In this document: positions 1 through 12,833 of the stretch, one piece after another | Layout of the letters: every line of letters starts with the position of its first letter | How positions within the stretch are numbered: the stretch's first letter is position 1 | Source of the DNA: Tubiluchus corallicola | Lineage: Eukaryota; Priapulida; Priapulimorpha; Priapulimorphida; Tubiluchidae | NCBI GenBank assembly: GCA_030141605.1 | Contig: JAQGDQ010000264.1 | Span: 1 to 64,000, forward strand | Reading direction: 5' to 3' | Length of the DNA stretch: 64,000 nt | Program-made: the position numbers and the translations under genes | Notes under the pieces: model-generated | Told to the model about the DNA's origin: nothing | Databases searched by the model: none | Seen by the model: the letters and a program-made list of their open reading frames with translations, nothing else

Positions 1-350
1 TGTGATATACATATAAATATACCTTGAAATTATTTTGAAGTTTTATATCTCAAACTGCCAAATTACGCACAGAGCTTAGATAACATTGCGTAAAGTTTGA
101 AAAAATAATCAAAGCATTCATAAAGCACTCTTCACTAAATAAACAAAGGGCAAATTACTTTATCTTGTCAACATTTTAAGCATATTTTTTCGTGGACCAG
201 TGCATACTTGGATAGTGAAACAGTAACATTTAACTAACTAGCGCGAACATTTTACATTACTAAGTATTAGTAATGTTTTAGAAATAGATAAGAGCAAATG
301 CTAAGTGATATAACTTTGTAATGAAAATTTTTTGAGGCATAGTTTAAAAT
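1..350 (+). repeat. dispersed repeat R1, copy A (cut by window start)
   Basis: Similar along its length to 38890-39320 and 57147-57460. Shared stretches include the GCGCACAGAGCTT-type start, TTTGAAAAAATAATCA, a TTTATCTTGTCAA-type segment, GCGAACATTTTACATTAC, and an end resembling AAATTTTTTGAGGCATA. No coding capacity or clear terminal repeats are visible, so class is unknown. Confidence 0.6.
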
Positions 351-1269
351 TCTCGTTTCTTTTTCTTTACTGTAAAAAAGTCAAAGTCAGAAAGTTACAA
401 CTCGGGGGCCACATCTCAACCATCAATTCTTACGGAATTACTGTATTTTTTCATACCTTTTCCGTACCATTTTTACTCAGCTTCTTGTTACGTTTCCATG
501 GTCAGCAACTCAGTGTGATGACAAATTTTGTACATGGATGGGGACCTACTGTTCTTCCCTAATTGACACAGAGTACACGCAAACAAAACGGCTAGGTTGG
601 TTCGTTTTGGATGCAAAACTGACAATAGTTTTGTAGCGCCATTTCTCATTTACCGTAAATTACGTTTGTTGTTGTCTATAAACTGAGTACATTGGTTCCC
701 ACGTTTCACACTTATTGTTTTGAAACCAATTTAATAGCTGAATATCGCCTGAGTTAAATGTTTCTTTTGCTGAAAAAAAATTCAATCCGTTACCGATCTA
801 ACACAATAACGGTAACCCATGTGGCCACAGCATTTTATGACTATAGAAGCTATCACTGCCTGTGTTTAAAAAATGTGGCCTGATCAAGTCATCCAGCTGA
901 AGGCAGAAATGCTAGATTGTTGAAGGGCTTGCTACCCTTATTTTTATAGTATACATAAATTCATAATACGAATTGATAAATTTGTCGTTTTTACAGTTAA
1001 TTTTTGTGCTACTAGCATGTAGATCCTCTTTAATACGCACTTGGTTCGGAATTACGGTACGATATTTTGCAATTTGCAATTTTTAAATTCTGATCAATGA
1101 ATAAATTTCACAGAAAACAATTGCGATAAGCGAGTTTCACTTTAATTTTCTTTGCTGAAATAGATGGCGCTAGGAGACAATAACTATTTTAGCATCGCAA
1201 CACAAGTACTGCTCAATAAAGAATTCTTTAGATTAAAGAAGATTCATATAGTTATTTTATAATAAACAG
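351..1269. other. intergenic, nothing recognised
   Basis: AT-rich DNA. A 76-codon open frame at 332-562 has no family features and looks like chance. Confidence 0.5.
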
Positions 1270-1500
1270 TGGTACTTAGATGAGGAGAGAGACAGTATGT
1301 AAGTAGGTAAGAGACAGGTAGGTAGTTAGATAAGTTGCATAATTCGATGGGTGGGATTAGTTTGTTCGTTGGTTGATTGGCTGGTAGGTTTGTTGGTTGG
1401 CTGGTGGCGACTGGTTCATTGCCTAGTTAGGCGACCAGTGTGTAAATGGGCATAAGTACATAGGCAGACCATGTTCTACGTAAGTGGGCAAGTAATTTTA
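1270..1500. repeat. degenerate GT/GA-rich simple repeat
   Basis: On the plus strand a GTAGGTAG-like part is followed by GTTGGTTGATTGGCTGG-like quasi-repeats and then a return to GTAAGTGGGC. The tract is strongly G/T over C, unlike its surroundings, and lacks an exact period. Confidence 0.55.
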
Positions 1501-4500
1501 TGCATATTGTAACTAAGTAGTTAACGTGTACACATTATCCCCTTTTTATAATACTCTGATATATAAAGATCAATTACAATCAAAGTTACGGAGAGTAAAG
1601 TACAACTGCTATGCATCAATGTTTGAGTGAACTGAGGGACAGTATTTGAAAAATGACGGTTCTATTTATTTACGTTTAAGAGCAATGAAATAGACTGTAA
1701 TTATTAGCTTTGCTGTCTACTGTATGAGCAAGGATAGTTGACTCAACGCATTATAGACACAATGATTGCTTAATTGATTAGGAACAGTGATGGTTTCTAA
1801 ATTGTTTTCGTAATTAACAAACTGCTACTGTAAAAATGTCGGTCACACGCGCGTTTTCAATCCCTGCCATTTTCCTCTCGTGGTTGGGTGCATTGTATGC
1901 CATGAACGTGTTCAAGTTCATCCAACAAGAATTACTATAGTCGGTTTATTTATTATAATTATCACAGACGACAAGGTCTTTAGAAGATAGGTGGCAGCGA
2001 TTAATTAAGCCTTTATTAATCCTCTTGTTTCAGAAAAATCAACCAATTTATTTCTTTTTTTATGCCGCACATGTTTAAGATATTTCGTGTAATTGTTTTA
2101 AAAATTGCTTTTGTCCCTCTTGACGACCGGTTACTACTTCGGACTCTATAAGGTATTTTGAAAAAAATGACTGAAATCACGTTATTCTTTCGATGTCACA
2201 TTTAGCTTGAAGTATAATAAAAATAAAATAATTTATGAAATAATTCATTTTGAGTTATTAGTAACATTGTGAAAGACAATTATAATGACTCGCAACTATA
2301 GTATCTGTAACCAAATAGCATGCAGCTCTGCGTTCCGATGATTTTTGTGGTCAGCAAGTTATATGAGTTCGGTATGTTGAACGCGCATGCCTACCGTTAT
2401 GAATATGATTACTCGCTGACTTTTACGTCTGTCAGCTTTGCTTTTTGAACTTGATCGAGGTCATTATGAATTTTTATTGCAATAAACTTGTGTCAGAAAG
2501 TCAAATTTTGATAAAAGTAAGTCGATTGCCCAAATTGCAAACGTTGTGTAAAAGGTGATTTCATACCGAGTGAAGTGTGGCATTCAACTTACAACAATTT
2601 TGCTGTTTGTTCGTTCGAAAGCCTCTGGCAAAACTATTACAAAATTCGAAAAATATTCTAAGGCAGTAAGTCGTATTGTATTCTTTCATACAAGTAACAG
2701 GACAGGCAGTCAGCAAGCGCATAATACCCTTTAAAGCTAAGTGGCCAGAAAAAAAGAAAAATAAATTAATGTCAGTGATGTAAAGTAATAAATATGTACT
2801 AAAATTACTATTAAAAGTTTGTAGTATGCTAGTAACCAATGAACAATACTCTCTAGGAGCTAGACATGCTGCTTAATATCATTTAGTTTCGAGCTCAAAA
2901 TGTCAAGTAGATTTATGGAAACAAACAAGCAAAAGCTTTGGGTGTTTATGAAATGTATTTCTAAGTTAACTTAGTCTCATAACTTTTCTTTTGCCTACCT
3001 GCTGGTCATACATGTAAAGTTTACACCCAAAACTCCTTTTGGAGTTTATACTGAACAGCCTGTACTTTTTTAATTTATCACAGAAAGGAATTTCTCCATT
3101 GTAAGGCGTTGTCAGACGTCGTTTCTGCCCTTGGCAAACGTAACGAAAATAACGTTGTACGTAACTAAAGGTCTAATTTTTTACACGTGCGATGTATCTA
3201 ATGCCTAGTGTCTGAGTTTGTGTAGTCTATATACGCTTACGCTAATATCAGTTCTTATGATTAAAAAAGTTAAAAACCAAAATTGTAAAATTGTTCAATT
3301 TTTTTCAAAATTAAACTTTTCAATTCAGCGAAATCAGTTTATCATGTTCCCTTCTTATGATGTCCTTCGAAAAAGAAAAAGTGGCTGTACATGTCTTCGT
3401 TTCGGTTTTGCCCAACAATAGTCAGGAACTGAGAACTAACAGTGTTTTTGTAGCATCAGTGTCCACTCGTCTTCCATGTGTACACGCATGTGGTGTTGAA
3501 TTGGCAGTATTACTGGTCTATCAAATTCGTCCGTAATTTTCGACTAATTTTAGAATGCTTTGAAAGCTTACAGTAATGCTAAGGTCAGTCACTGCCCTGG
3601 GACTCCACATGTCACAATTCTGTACTGTTGTCTGTAATAATCCTTTCTTGAACCACTTTTCCTTTCCAAGATAATTATAGACATATTAATGATAATCATA
3701 CAATTATAAACTATTGTGAAAGCCTATAGCCCGGGGATAGGATTTTCTGAACCATGGAAAACCATAGACCGTGACGACAATAAACATTGTCAATGATCAA
3801 CTACCTGCAAAATCTTCACAAGGCACTTATTATTTGAAATATAGACCAACAGTGCATTTGTTTTACCGAGAAGTCTTAAGCACAACTGTATCGTCTATTT
3901 GATTCTACATACACAGGTAAGATATTGCTCCTTTAAATTCTGGAATCACATTGTTTATGAACATGTTTCTACATTTAATACTTCAATGTACTGGTAAATT
4001 TGCCTAGTCAACTCGTGTGTTTTTATGACAGCCAAGGAATCGCTTTTTGGTTCCTAAAATGGTTCACTCTCAATGACTGGCAGATGCTTAGTTTTAGTTT
4101 ATTTAAGTTCAGTTTAGTTTAGTTTGACATTCATGAAATCATACAATAAAATAAAAGTACTACATTATTGTAGATCAAAAATCGCTAGAGCGCGAAAGAG
4201 ACGTACAGGTATTGCTTAAGCGTGTCTAGCATTTAGTGATAATATGACAACATAACAGAACATCCCAAATACAGTCAGATTTAACTATGCAATTTCTTTA
4301 CATGTGTCTATCGTAATACTAATACTTAATTGGTTCAATAGAGTTCAAACTTTTCCGGAATATTTTGTTTTGATATTCATAGCAGTGACTTAAAAGACAT
4401 CCATTTATATGTGATAGTAGGGAATTCCATTTTGGCACTAAATGATTTGGGTTATTGCAAGCTGAGCTTGTAGATGCCAAAGCCGAGAACACCATGCAGA

Positions 4501-5246
4501 GCGTTGATGTCGAAGACGAAAAATACGTTATACAAAAGGCATGCACATTCGCCCAGACAAATATTTGGATGTTTAACTTTACATAACAAAAACGACCACA
4601 GTTTCGATAATTTTTCTTAGACGTGATAAGGGTTGTCTATACGTTAAAAACAAATAAATTATCGATAATTCACGCCCATTCGCGAACGAGTTCTACTTCA
4701 ATATACAGCCAAAAGAAAAATTGAAATCTGATCTTATTATACAAAGCTCTTTCTCGCTGTCGGCCTGATTAGACAACAAAATGCTATGCAATTTATGTCA
4801 CGTCGATTTGCAAAAACTAGATACCGGTCTATTGAATTTCAAACTATAAAGTGACATTATCGAGCTATTCACTCCAAGATGTTTTACAAATCAAATATAT
4901 TTCAACTATATAGACAGACGTCGTAGACTTATTTACCCGTTAACAAAACTATTTTAAAAATTTAAAAAATTGGTCATTGAAAATAAAAATGATAATCTTA
5001 TTTTTACATGCCACATCGAATAGAGCGTTTTTATTTCTGTAATTAGGTCAATAAATTTTAATATTAAATAACTGATTCAACATGAAGCTAAGCTACATTT
5101 CGCAATACACTAGGTGAAAGTTTTGGATTTTCAGTCTTTTCACAAGCCTTTCTGGTTTTAGAAATTCGAAAATACCTGGAATACCAGAAAAGCCATAAAA
5201 CACTTTTAAACATTAATATTTGTTTTCAGCTTACGTATAGGACAGT
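1501..5246. other. intergenic upstream of the lysozyme-like gene
   Basis: No conserved coding exon or defined repeat was recognised. One ~43-codon stop-free plus-strand stretch at 4454-4581 is noted among rejected items. A pyrimidine-rich acceptor (TGTTTTCAG, ending at 5229) just before the lysozyme start codon implies that the transcript begins in an unseen noncoding exon within this span. Confidence 0.4.
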
Positions 5247-8200
5247 ATGTGGTCAGTGACGTGGTCTTGGCTTCTCTCTTTAGTCTGCTTCTGCTTGACT
5301 GTGCACGGAAAGGTTTTTGAAAAATGCGAAGTGTCAGAAACATTTCTAAAACTCGGCGCACCGCCTTCGCAGCTTGCAGACTGTAAGTATAATTATTGGG
5401 GGTTTTCAGACAAGAATTGTGAAAGAAACTTTAAATTAAGAACCTTTGGACTACAAGCCAAACATCTAGACTACACATCCCTACAAGATGACAGAACTTA
5501 CTAATTCACGTATCCATCCACCATTCACACTTGTGTGGGTGGCAACTCTCCGAAACCCTTCTTCTAAATTTTAGCTTCTAAATATTATTAACTTGCTACA
5601 GTAACTTGCTACAAAGGCAGCTTAAAACCTTTGTTAAACTAGGTGGATGTTAGCACGGTAATTAAAATATTTGTAGTAATGCACCAAGTTACTGCGAACG
5701 ATCAATATTACCCGGTAATGCTAACGTATCAAATGAAATTATCTAGAGGTTCTTTCACAGTTCGTTATATAACATAACATTCTGCTAAATAAGCAAAGAA
5801 CAAACGAAGACATCATTTGAACGGCAAAACTTTCCAGATTTTAGTCTGACCACCTAAAAAGACAGTTTAAGAAATGAAATTAATGGGCACTACATTCAGC
5901 AATTCTTAAGAGTGTAAGAGTAAGAGTGCCTTCGTGTAAAGCAGTTGGTCTTTGTTGTGAAATGGCTGAAGTAACTGATAAAAAATACTTTACATTAAGG
6001 ATCAGTTTTTTTGTTAAAGTCTAAGCTTCTACTTAAAATCTTATAGTTTTTTAACTACACGTATCTAATTGGTACTTGTATATAACCAAAACAATTCCAT
6101 GACAATGGGCCTGGTCTCGACAAAACATGTAAATTTTTGCGGAAAAAATGATTTTTGAATAACATGTTAGAACAATAAAATGCTCTCGTACGGAACCGCT
6201 CAAGTACTAAAAGTTTTAACTACTGAGATAGGAATGAATAGAAAACTCTACCATCAATTAAATTTTTTATTTGAGCAAATTTTAAAGTAAGTATTTACAA
6301 ATTAAGCCAACAAGAAAGTCAACATTTCATTTCAGTCTATGCGCAGTTTATTTACTATGCGTTTTCGTGATAATTACTGCAGTCAAAAAGCATTGCATCT
6401 TAGCTTACACGTCAATAACATTTCGTTTGCTGTGCACTGTATGCATTCAAAATTCTCTTTGGTGTTTTCGAACCTGTCAAAAAACGAACTCTGTCATGGC
6501 AACAGGCAAGTGAGATATTTCTATAATGATGTAATAACATATATTCTGTAAACTCCAAGATTGTTAGCGACCTATGAGTTACAGACATTTTGTTCCACCT
6601 GAAAAACCAACAGCTTGAAAATAAACAAAACTATAATGCAGTGTAACAACAAGCACGAGTCTGCCACGAGCTGATGACCCAGTAATACAGATTTTAGTCA
6701 TTTACTTTATATTATTCAGTGACCTATACGTCGTCGACTCTGTAGCCGCAATGTCGTGCTGACTTAGTTAACACAATTACGTGACTAATTATGCACAGGT
6801 AATCGCTGCGATCTTTCTGAAACTTTATGCTGAATTTGCATGCAACTGTGTTTTTAATTATTCGACCAAAGCAGTTGATTAAGCTCAAGGTGAATGACAA
6901 ATAATTTTCATGGCCATAATTAGTTCCTAATATTCTCGCCAGGAGTCATCTCATGCATGAATCGTAACCAAAAAAGAAGCACTTTGTGTCAATGGAACCT
7001 ATTTTGGCCTTACCTCAGACCTGGTATTATAAATTAAGTGTTACACTGAATAATCTCATAATTTTATTTTTATATAGGGGTATGCCTTGTGGCTCACCAG
7101 GGACAGTTTGACTCCAGTTTGCTTCAGGGACCGGCCGTTGATGGAAGCCAAGACTGGGGAATGTTCCAAATCAGCGATAACTACTGGTGCGATCCGACGC
7201 CACCTGCTGGAACTGACACTGGGTTTGACAGTAGCATTTTCGGTGTACCCGTTTCAAGCGCAGAAGAGCAAGGAAATAATCTTAGACCTAACCTCTGCAA
7301 TATAAGCTGTTACAGTAAGTCTGCGGTTTACTACTTTTTTTTCTATTCTGTCAAATTTTTATTTAACTGGCGAACTTGTTTCCACACGGGATAAAACTAA
7401 GTGTGAGCAACTCATTTTAGAAACATTACTTTTTATTACGAATGCTCAGTGGCATTGAAAGTTGGTATTTTCTGTTGATTACGTATAGCATCATTGCTAC
7501 CACGCCTATCATCTATAAATAATAAAAACTCCACGGAATGTCTGCAATGTAAGACCACAACGTTATCCGCAGGTACATTGGGTTACTTTCCAAGGTCACT
7601 TGCGTGAAAGTACTGTATTATTCTACACGTGACCTCTAATTTTATGGTTTCAGACAATTGAGCCTTTAAAGACTGACCTAGTTATAGTTTGATATGAGTT
7701 AAATTGCCCCGTTTCATTTCTATATTAGAAATTTATGACTCAGTTTAATAGCATGTGCTTTCTCCGTTGCAGAACTTATCGACGATGATTTGACAGATGA
7801 TTTCCAGTGTGCACAAACCATTTATAACGCTCATGGATACCACGCTTGGTATGTGTCCCGCCATGCTTTGGCATTTAAAATGTTTCAAAACTTTAACTAC
7901 ACCGATTGGCTACAATAATTTATCCGTTCTTTTCTCTGTTTTTCAAATGTTACGATTTTTTAGAGTTTTTTCTCAGATCTGACGATGAGAACTAAAGTGT
8001 GTTCTTAAAACGCCATCTTTTAATAATAAAATTCATTAAAAAGCGTAATATTGTGAAATTTTGTGTAAAAACATTCTTACTTTTAAAAACGTTCATATAA
8101 TTTATACGCTACTTGTTTTGTATATGTTGTTTTATATGTGGCGTAACATTTTATAATACCATCGTGTAACGTGTATATTTCCGTTACACACAAAAATTGC

Positions 8201-10043
8201 TGTATGTTTATATATTACTGTTACAAATATAATGTCGACTATTGCGCTTTTTGGCATACTACTTGTATACAGGCGGCATAATGATCCTTCAAGTTACAAT
8301 GCTATAATAAATTATGTAAAATGTGCTGGCTTCAGGCATTAGGCTTTATTAAAAATTACACAGTAGTATAGATATTGTCTGTCGTCTCTTTATTAATAAA
8401 GGAGAAGGAAAACAATATCCATACTACCCTGTTATTTTTAGTGAAGTCTGAAGCTGGTTGTCCGACATTGGCCTATTTTGACCATGCTGCGAAGTGTTAC
8501 CCGCTCAATCAACTTTTCCCTTAAACTTCGAGGAAATGATGTAATGGCACATACACATATGTTTAGAAAAATGCAATCTTTCTAACTTATTAACTAACTG
8601 TCTGTTTCTATAATTAACAAAACCATTTAATGACTTTTAAGTTAGTGCTTTTTAGGAACAATTTGCTAAAAATGTTCAGTGGGGCCTTTCGCTTAAATAT
8701 CTACTGACGAAATTACATTTCTAGTCCTGCATTAAATGTTCGTTTGGAAACGCTGCTCTTAATTTCAAATGTTCCTTATTTAGTTCCTAATACTTTTCCT
8801 ACTAAGGCGCGAGCAAGGTCTCAGAACAAACACTTTTACTGGCCGATGGAAAACCCCATTAGAAAAACACATCAGTTGTCATTAAACAAGCAATCAGGGC
8901 ATTCAAAGTAAAGGATGATTAGAGACCCCCCCCCCCCGTTAACGGAATTTACAAAATCAAAAAAGTTTAACTGGGATCTAAGTTCAGAATGATAAGTTTA
9001 AAGTCGCCGCTTTGTATGATATCCTAAAAATGCTTGCGCCGTCTATGGTGAGCGCTGCCCACACTTTTTAACCTCTAAATTTTTACTATTGGTTACGATT
9101 GGATTACCTGCATGTTCAGCCCTCAATTTCGATTTTCTCATCAATAATGATTCATCCATATAGTCCTTAAATCACCACCCGCGTTTCTCCCCGTCCCAGT
9201 TCATGCACAACTTTCCGTGCGGGTGGAAAACCTAATACAGTACATTTATAATTTCCATTATTTGTGACCTGTAGTAGGTTCAAGCCTCAAGTTTAAGCTA
9301 AATTTAAGTTTAAGTACATTGGTATAAAAAATTACATATAATACAGATTTTACATTAGTTAATGTATGTAACAATAAAAGAGAAAATGAATATGTTTGTA
9401 AAATGATGAAATTTAAACAAAAAATACAGTTCTGATAATTAAATATCATTTTCATGATATTATGGCTAACCAAAAAGTCACCAGACTTATAAGGCCAAAT
9501 TCAGTAAAATAAATAAAAAAACGTGCCCAATAATGAAAGTAAAAAATTGTAAAATAAAAGTTATTTAGCATTATAAAAGTATTATAATATAATTCTCATT
9601 TATGAAATTTATATGAGATTTAATTTTTTCACATCACAAGTTGTCCCATGAAACAGGGCCCTGGTAACCAATAAAATGTTTCATAAGGTCAGTTCTTACT
9701 TTCGAAATAATTATTATGGTAGTCATTGAACTGCCTACTATTATACATATAAAGTGTTTTGTCTTTTATTATCTTTTTTGCAGAATTTTCATAAATTTGT
9801 GGATTAGCTAACTATTCACGGAGGATTAATAAATAATGGACATTAAACGGTTGAAATAATAATAGATTCGTTTCTTCATTAGCTGCTGTTTGAATTTCAT
9901 TTAGGTTTGCATGGCGGCAATACTGTCTTAACAAGGACGTCACAGAATACATTAGAGGATGTCAAGACTGCCAATGTACTTGTTCTGCTACAAAAACCAG
10001 CAAAATTGTAGACGCTCTTGGACAATCTAATACCAATCTCTAA
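5247..10043 (+). CDS. c-type lysozyme-like secreted protein, catalytic Glu replaced by Gln (4 coding exons)
   Basis: Coding exons are 5247-5382, 7078-7314, 7773-7848 and 9905-10043 (phases 1, 1, 2), giving 195 residues. Residues 1-21 form a signal peptide ending before KVFEKCE, the classic mature start of c-type lysozymes. All eight framework cysteines are present (KVFEKC, ADWVC, DNYWC, NLC, ISC, FQC, RQYC, IRGC). The second catalytic acid is kept in SQDWGMFQIS (Asp71). At the first catalytic position, WVCLVAHQGQF has Gln53 where the family has Glu35, so muramidase activity is doubtful. The introns split Trp codons matching hen Trp28 and Trp108, as in vertebrate lysozyme genes. A longer loop lies between the third and fourth cysteines, and a ~28-residue tail contains DCQCTC. 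The usual precursor is near 148 residues. An acceptor-like site sits just 5' of the ATG, so an upstream noncoding exon is likely. A possible ATTAAA polyadenylation signal is at 10494. Fold assignment is secure; function is inferred. Confidence 0.9.
8361..8433. repeat. imperfect inverted repeat in lysozyme intron 3
   Basis: CAGTAGTATAGATATTGT pairs with ACAATATCCATACTACCCTG across a ~35-base centre, forming a potential hairpin. It could be a tiny MITE remnant. Confidence 0.5.
8926..8937 (+). repeat. poly(C) run of 12
   Basis: Twelve consecutive C in an otherwise AT-rich intron. Confidence 0.9.
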
Positions 10044-10408
10044 ACATTTTGAAGAACTTTCCAATTGAGTTAATGCGTCTACTCTAATGAAAGCAAATAC
10101 CGAGTAACCTCATTGGCTCAGCTACATCACTGTCGATGGACCGTCACAGTAACTGGATGGATGGGTGAACATAAGATCAGACTAGCACGCTTTTTAAAAT
10201 CGTTGCAGTTCCAAATTATGTTATTATTTGTAAAAAAAACATTAACTTAGGCTTATTATATCCACAGCAGCCTATGAGAAATTCAACTGAATGTCTTAAC
10301 TGATTCTATCACAACTTAATTTTAAAATCGTTATTTTGCCAGTTACAGGTAGATATACATATTTAAATTGAAATATTATTAATATTATAAGTTGATCAAA
10401 TAATTATT

Positions 10409-10439
10409 ACTATCTAGATATTTGAACTATCTAGATAGT
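10409..10439. repeat. short perfect inverted repeat
   Basis: ACTATCTAGAT and ATCTAGATAGT flank a nine-base centre, 366 bp after the lysozyme stop codon. Confidence 0.7.
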
Positions 10440-10639
10440 TTTTGTGTCATAAAAAATGCAGATCTGAATATATGTACAGATAAATGAAATTATATTAAAT
10501 CATTATAAATTCGAGCAAGGCTTCTGTTATTTTATTTTATGTGTTAACCGTACGTCTTAACTTCGTTGTACACGACAACTTCACCTCACATTAGGTTTAT
10601 AAATTTAAGTTAGAAAGATGGTTCCGGGCAACACGAGCA

Positions 10640-10845
10640 ATTGGCATTGTTTCTGAATGTCAGCGGACAGTCACTTTTGGACAGTGAACACTTGTGATAC
10701 TAGAGCAACATAGTCTAGATACACACTTGGGCACTGGACATCTGGGCAGATAGGCAGTGAACACGGGTTTAATGGACAGTTCACTCAGTAGACATTGAAC
10801 AGTTGGGCAGCGGCACTTGTGCAGTGGATGCTTTAATAGTCTAGT
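10640..10845. repeat. degenerate GGACAGTGAACA-type minisatellite
   Basis: Variants of GGCAGTGAACAC and GGACAGT recur about every 15-30 bases (GGACAGTCAC, GGACAGTGAACAC, GGGCACTGGACA, GGCAGTGAACACGGG, GGACAGTTCAC, GGGCAGCGGCAC, GTGCAGTGGA). Spacing is irregular. The tract is richer in GC than its flanks. Confidence 0.55.
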
Positions 10846-10959
10846 CAAATTAGCTCAAAGAAATGCATGGCCCGGACAAAAATAATTATGGTATGGCTAA
10901 ATTTTTGCGTCTTGGCTTTCTTGCCATTTCAAAATCTTTGTGTAATGCTATAGCAGCTA

Positions 10960-12790
10960 TACCTTACCTTAGGATACATTAGGATGTTTTGGCAAAGTAA
11001 AAACTTCTAGCCAAATCTTGCATATATGTCAGACACCAAAACATCAATTAAGGCTTTATAATTGTAGACCAGATCTCTTGAAGCCCAATGCTTATCCAGC
11101 CTATTTTTGATTGTATGTATACTGAGTGCAGATACCACTTCATTTGTCAGACTATTCCAGGTATTAAGGATCCTGCTTGAGAAGTTGTGCAGACATACCA
11201 ATTTATTTGCTCTGCTCCTATATAGCTTCAGATGATGTCTTCTTGTTGAACTTCTAGCAACCTCTGCTCTGAGATGTAACTTGGGGCTAATAGCAGTGTC
11301 ATATGGTGCAGGATTTTATACGTTTCTATCATATCTCCTCTATGTCGTCTGTAAGCCAGTGTAGGTAGTTAACGCTGCTTGAGTCTCTCTTCATATGGTA
11401 TTTCTTTTAAATCGATCAAGCTTCTTGTAGGGCATCTCTGAACTTGTTCAATGCTATCAATTAAGCCAATCATAAGAGTATGCCAAACCTAACCTTGTAT
11501 AACCAAACAAAGGTATCATGATCCATATTGATAAAACTTCGCTGTATTATTCCCATCATTCCTTTGGCTTTACTGATTTTTTTCTTGAACATGCTCGTTG
11601 AAAGTTAGCAGTCTGTCGAATGTTACTCCCACTTCCTTTTCGGATGTCACCCATGGAATCTGTTTGCAATCTCTCCCACAAATCAACTTATACCAGTAGC
11701 AGGATTATCTTTTTTACTGCTTGTGATATTTATAGCTTTACATTTCTCAGTGTTGAAATTTAATAGCCAGTCTTGACTCCATTCTACCATGTCGTTGAGA
11801 TCCTCCAGGACAGCTTCCCTGTCTTCTTTTGATTGTATTACCCTATACAGTTTGTGTCATCTGCGAACATCGGTGTACTACAGGCAATATTTGTTGGCAG
11901 AACATTGATGTATATCACAAATAGCACCGGGCCGGGTCATGGTATACCACTATGCACTGGCTGCCAACTTGAACTACTTCCTCGAACCATTATTTTCTGT
12001 TTTCTTCCTTGTAAAAATCTAACAGTTCAGGTTACAATTTCTCTATTGATACAGTAGGACTGGAAGAAAACAAGTGCGGTAATGGTATGGTCAAAACATT
12101 GCACATAAAAATCACTGCGCCAAACTGATATCCACGGCACATCCAGTGCATCTATTGCTTTCAGTCCGATTATTAAAAACCACTAACGTGTGAAATACGG
12201 TAAGCCCAAACAAAGAACATACTGGTTGTTACATATAAATCTGTTATTCAGCAAATAGCCCAGTATGTGGTCTCTGATAAACTTTTCCATCACTTTACAG
12301 ACTACGCTCGTTAGTGATACTGGTCGGCAGTCGCTAGTTGCTTGCCATCTTTTTATTACCTTTTTAATGTATAGCTGCTACTTTCACATTTTTCCATGCT
12401 TGTGGGATATGACCTTGAGTTAATGACAAATTCGTTAGGATTTAATAATAAGAATTTACGTTAAATCCTCAATCATTGCAGCTTCATGATAACTAAGTCG
12501 AGTAGACTCAGTTGGTTCTTTCCGCAAGCCCCAGTTTATGCAGATTGTTCATAAATAATAAACGTATCCCCCAGGAAATACTCATTGTTTGAAACTGACA
12601 TGTTTGATCAATTGATACTGGGTAAATAAAGCCTCCTGCTATTAGCAAATGACTTGGGTTTTTTTGTAGTGCTTGACTGTATCAATTTCACTAAGTTATA
12701 GTTGTTGACTGCACTTCCACTGCTACTTCTATACATAAATCCAAACAACAGACTTTCTTCATGGTTGTTACTTTCTAGATTTAGGTTTGG
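10960..12790 (-). mobile_element. degenerate CR1-like non-LTR retrotransposon (endonuclease part, RT, C-terminal part)
   Basis: Read on the minus strand, fragments appear in the right order with frameshifts and stops. Near 12740 there is an endonuclease piece (MYRSSSGSAVNNYN), then HLLIAGGFIYP near 12630 where intact elements have a GDFNYP-like motif. An RT block reads CRPVSLTSVVCKVMEKFIRD near 12300, then PGPVLFVIYINVLP and the catalytic FADDTNC near 11850. Downstream are VEWSQDWLLNFNTEKC and the C-terminal WNSLTNEVV, ending KNRLDKHW near 11080. An in-frame TGA precedes PGPVLF. The copy is dead and appears 5'-truncated. Confidence 0.88.
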
Positions 12791-12833
12791 GTTTTCTCAT
12801 TACTTTCTAGGTTTTCAGAGAACCTCTGAAAAC

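Noticed and set aside
4454-4581. Stop-free stretch reading LLQAELVDAKAENTMQ on the plus strand
   Set aside because: Looks somewhat protein-like, but no convincing acceptor/donor pair or family was found, so it is not called.
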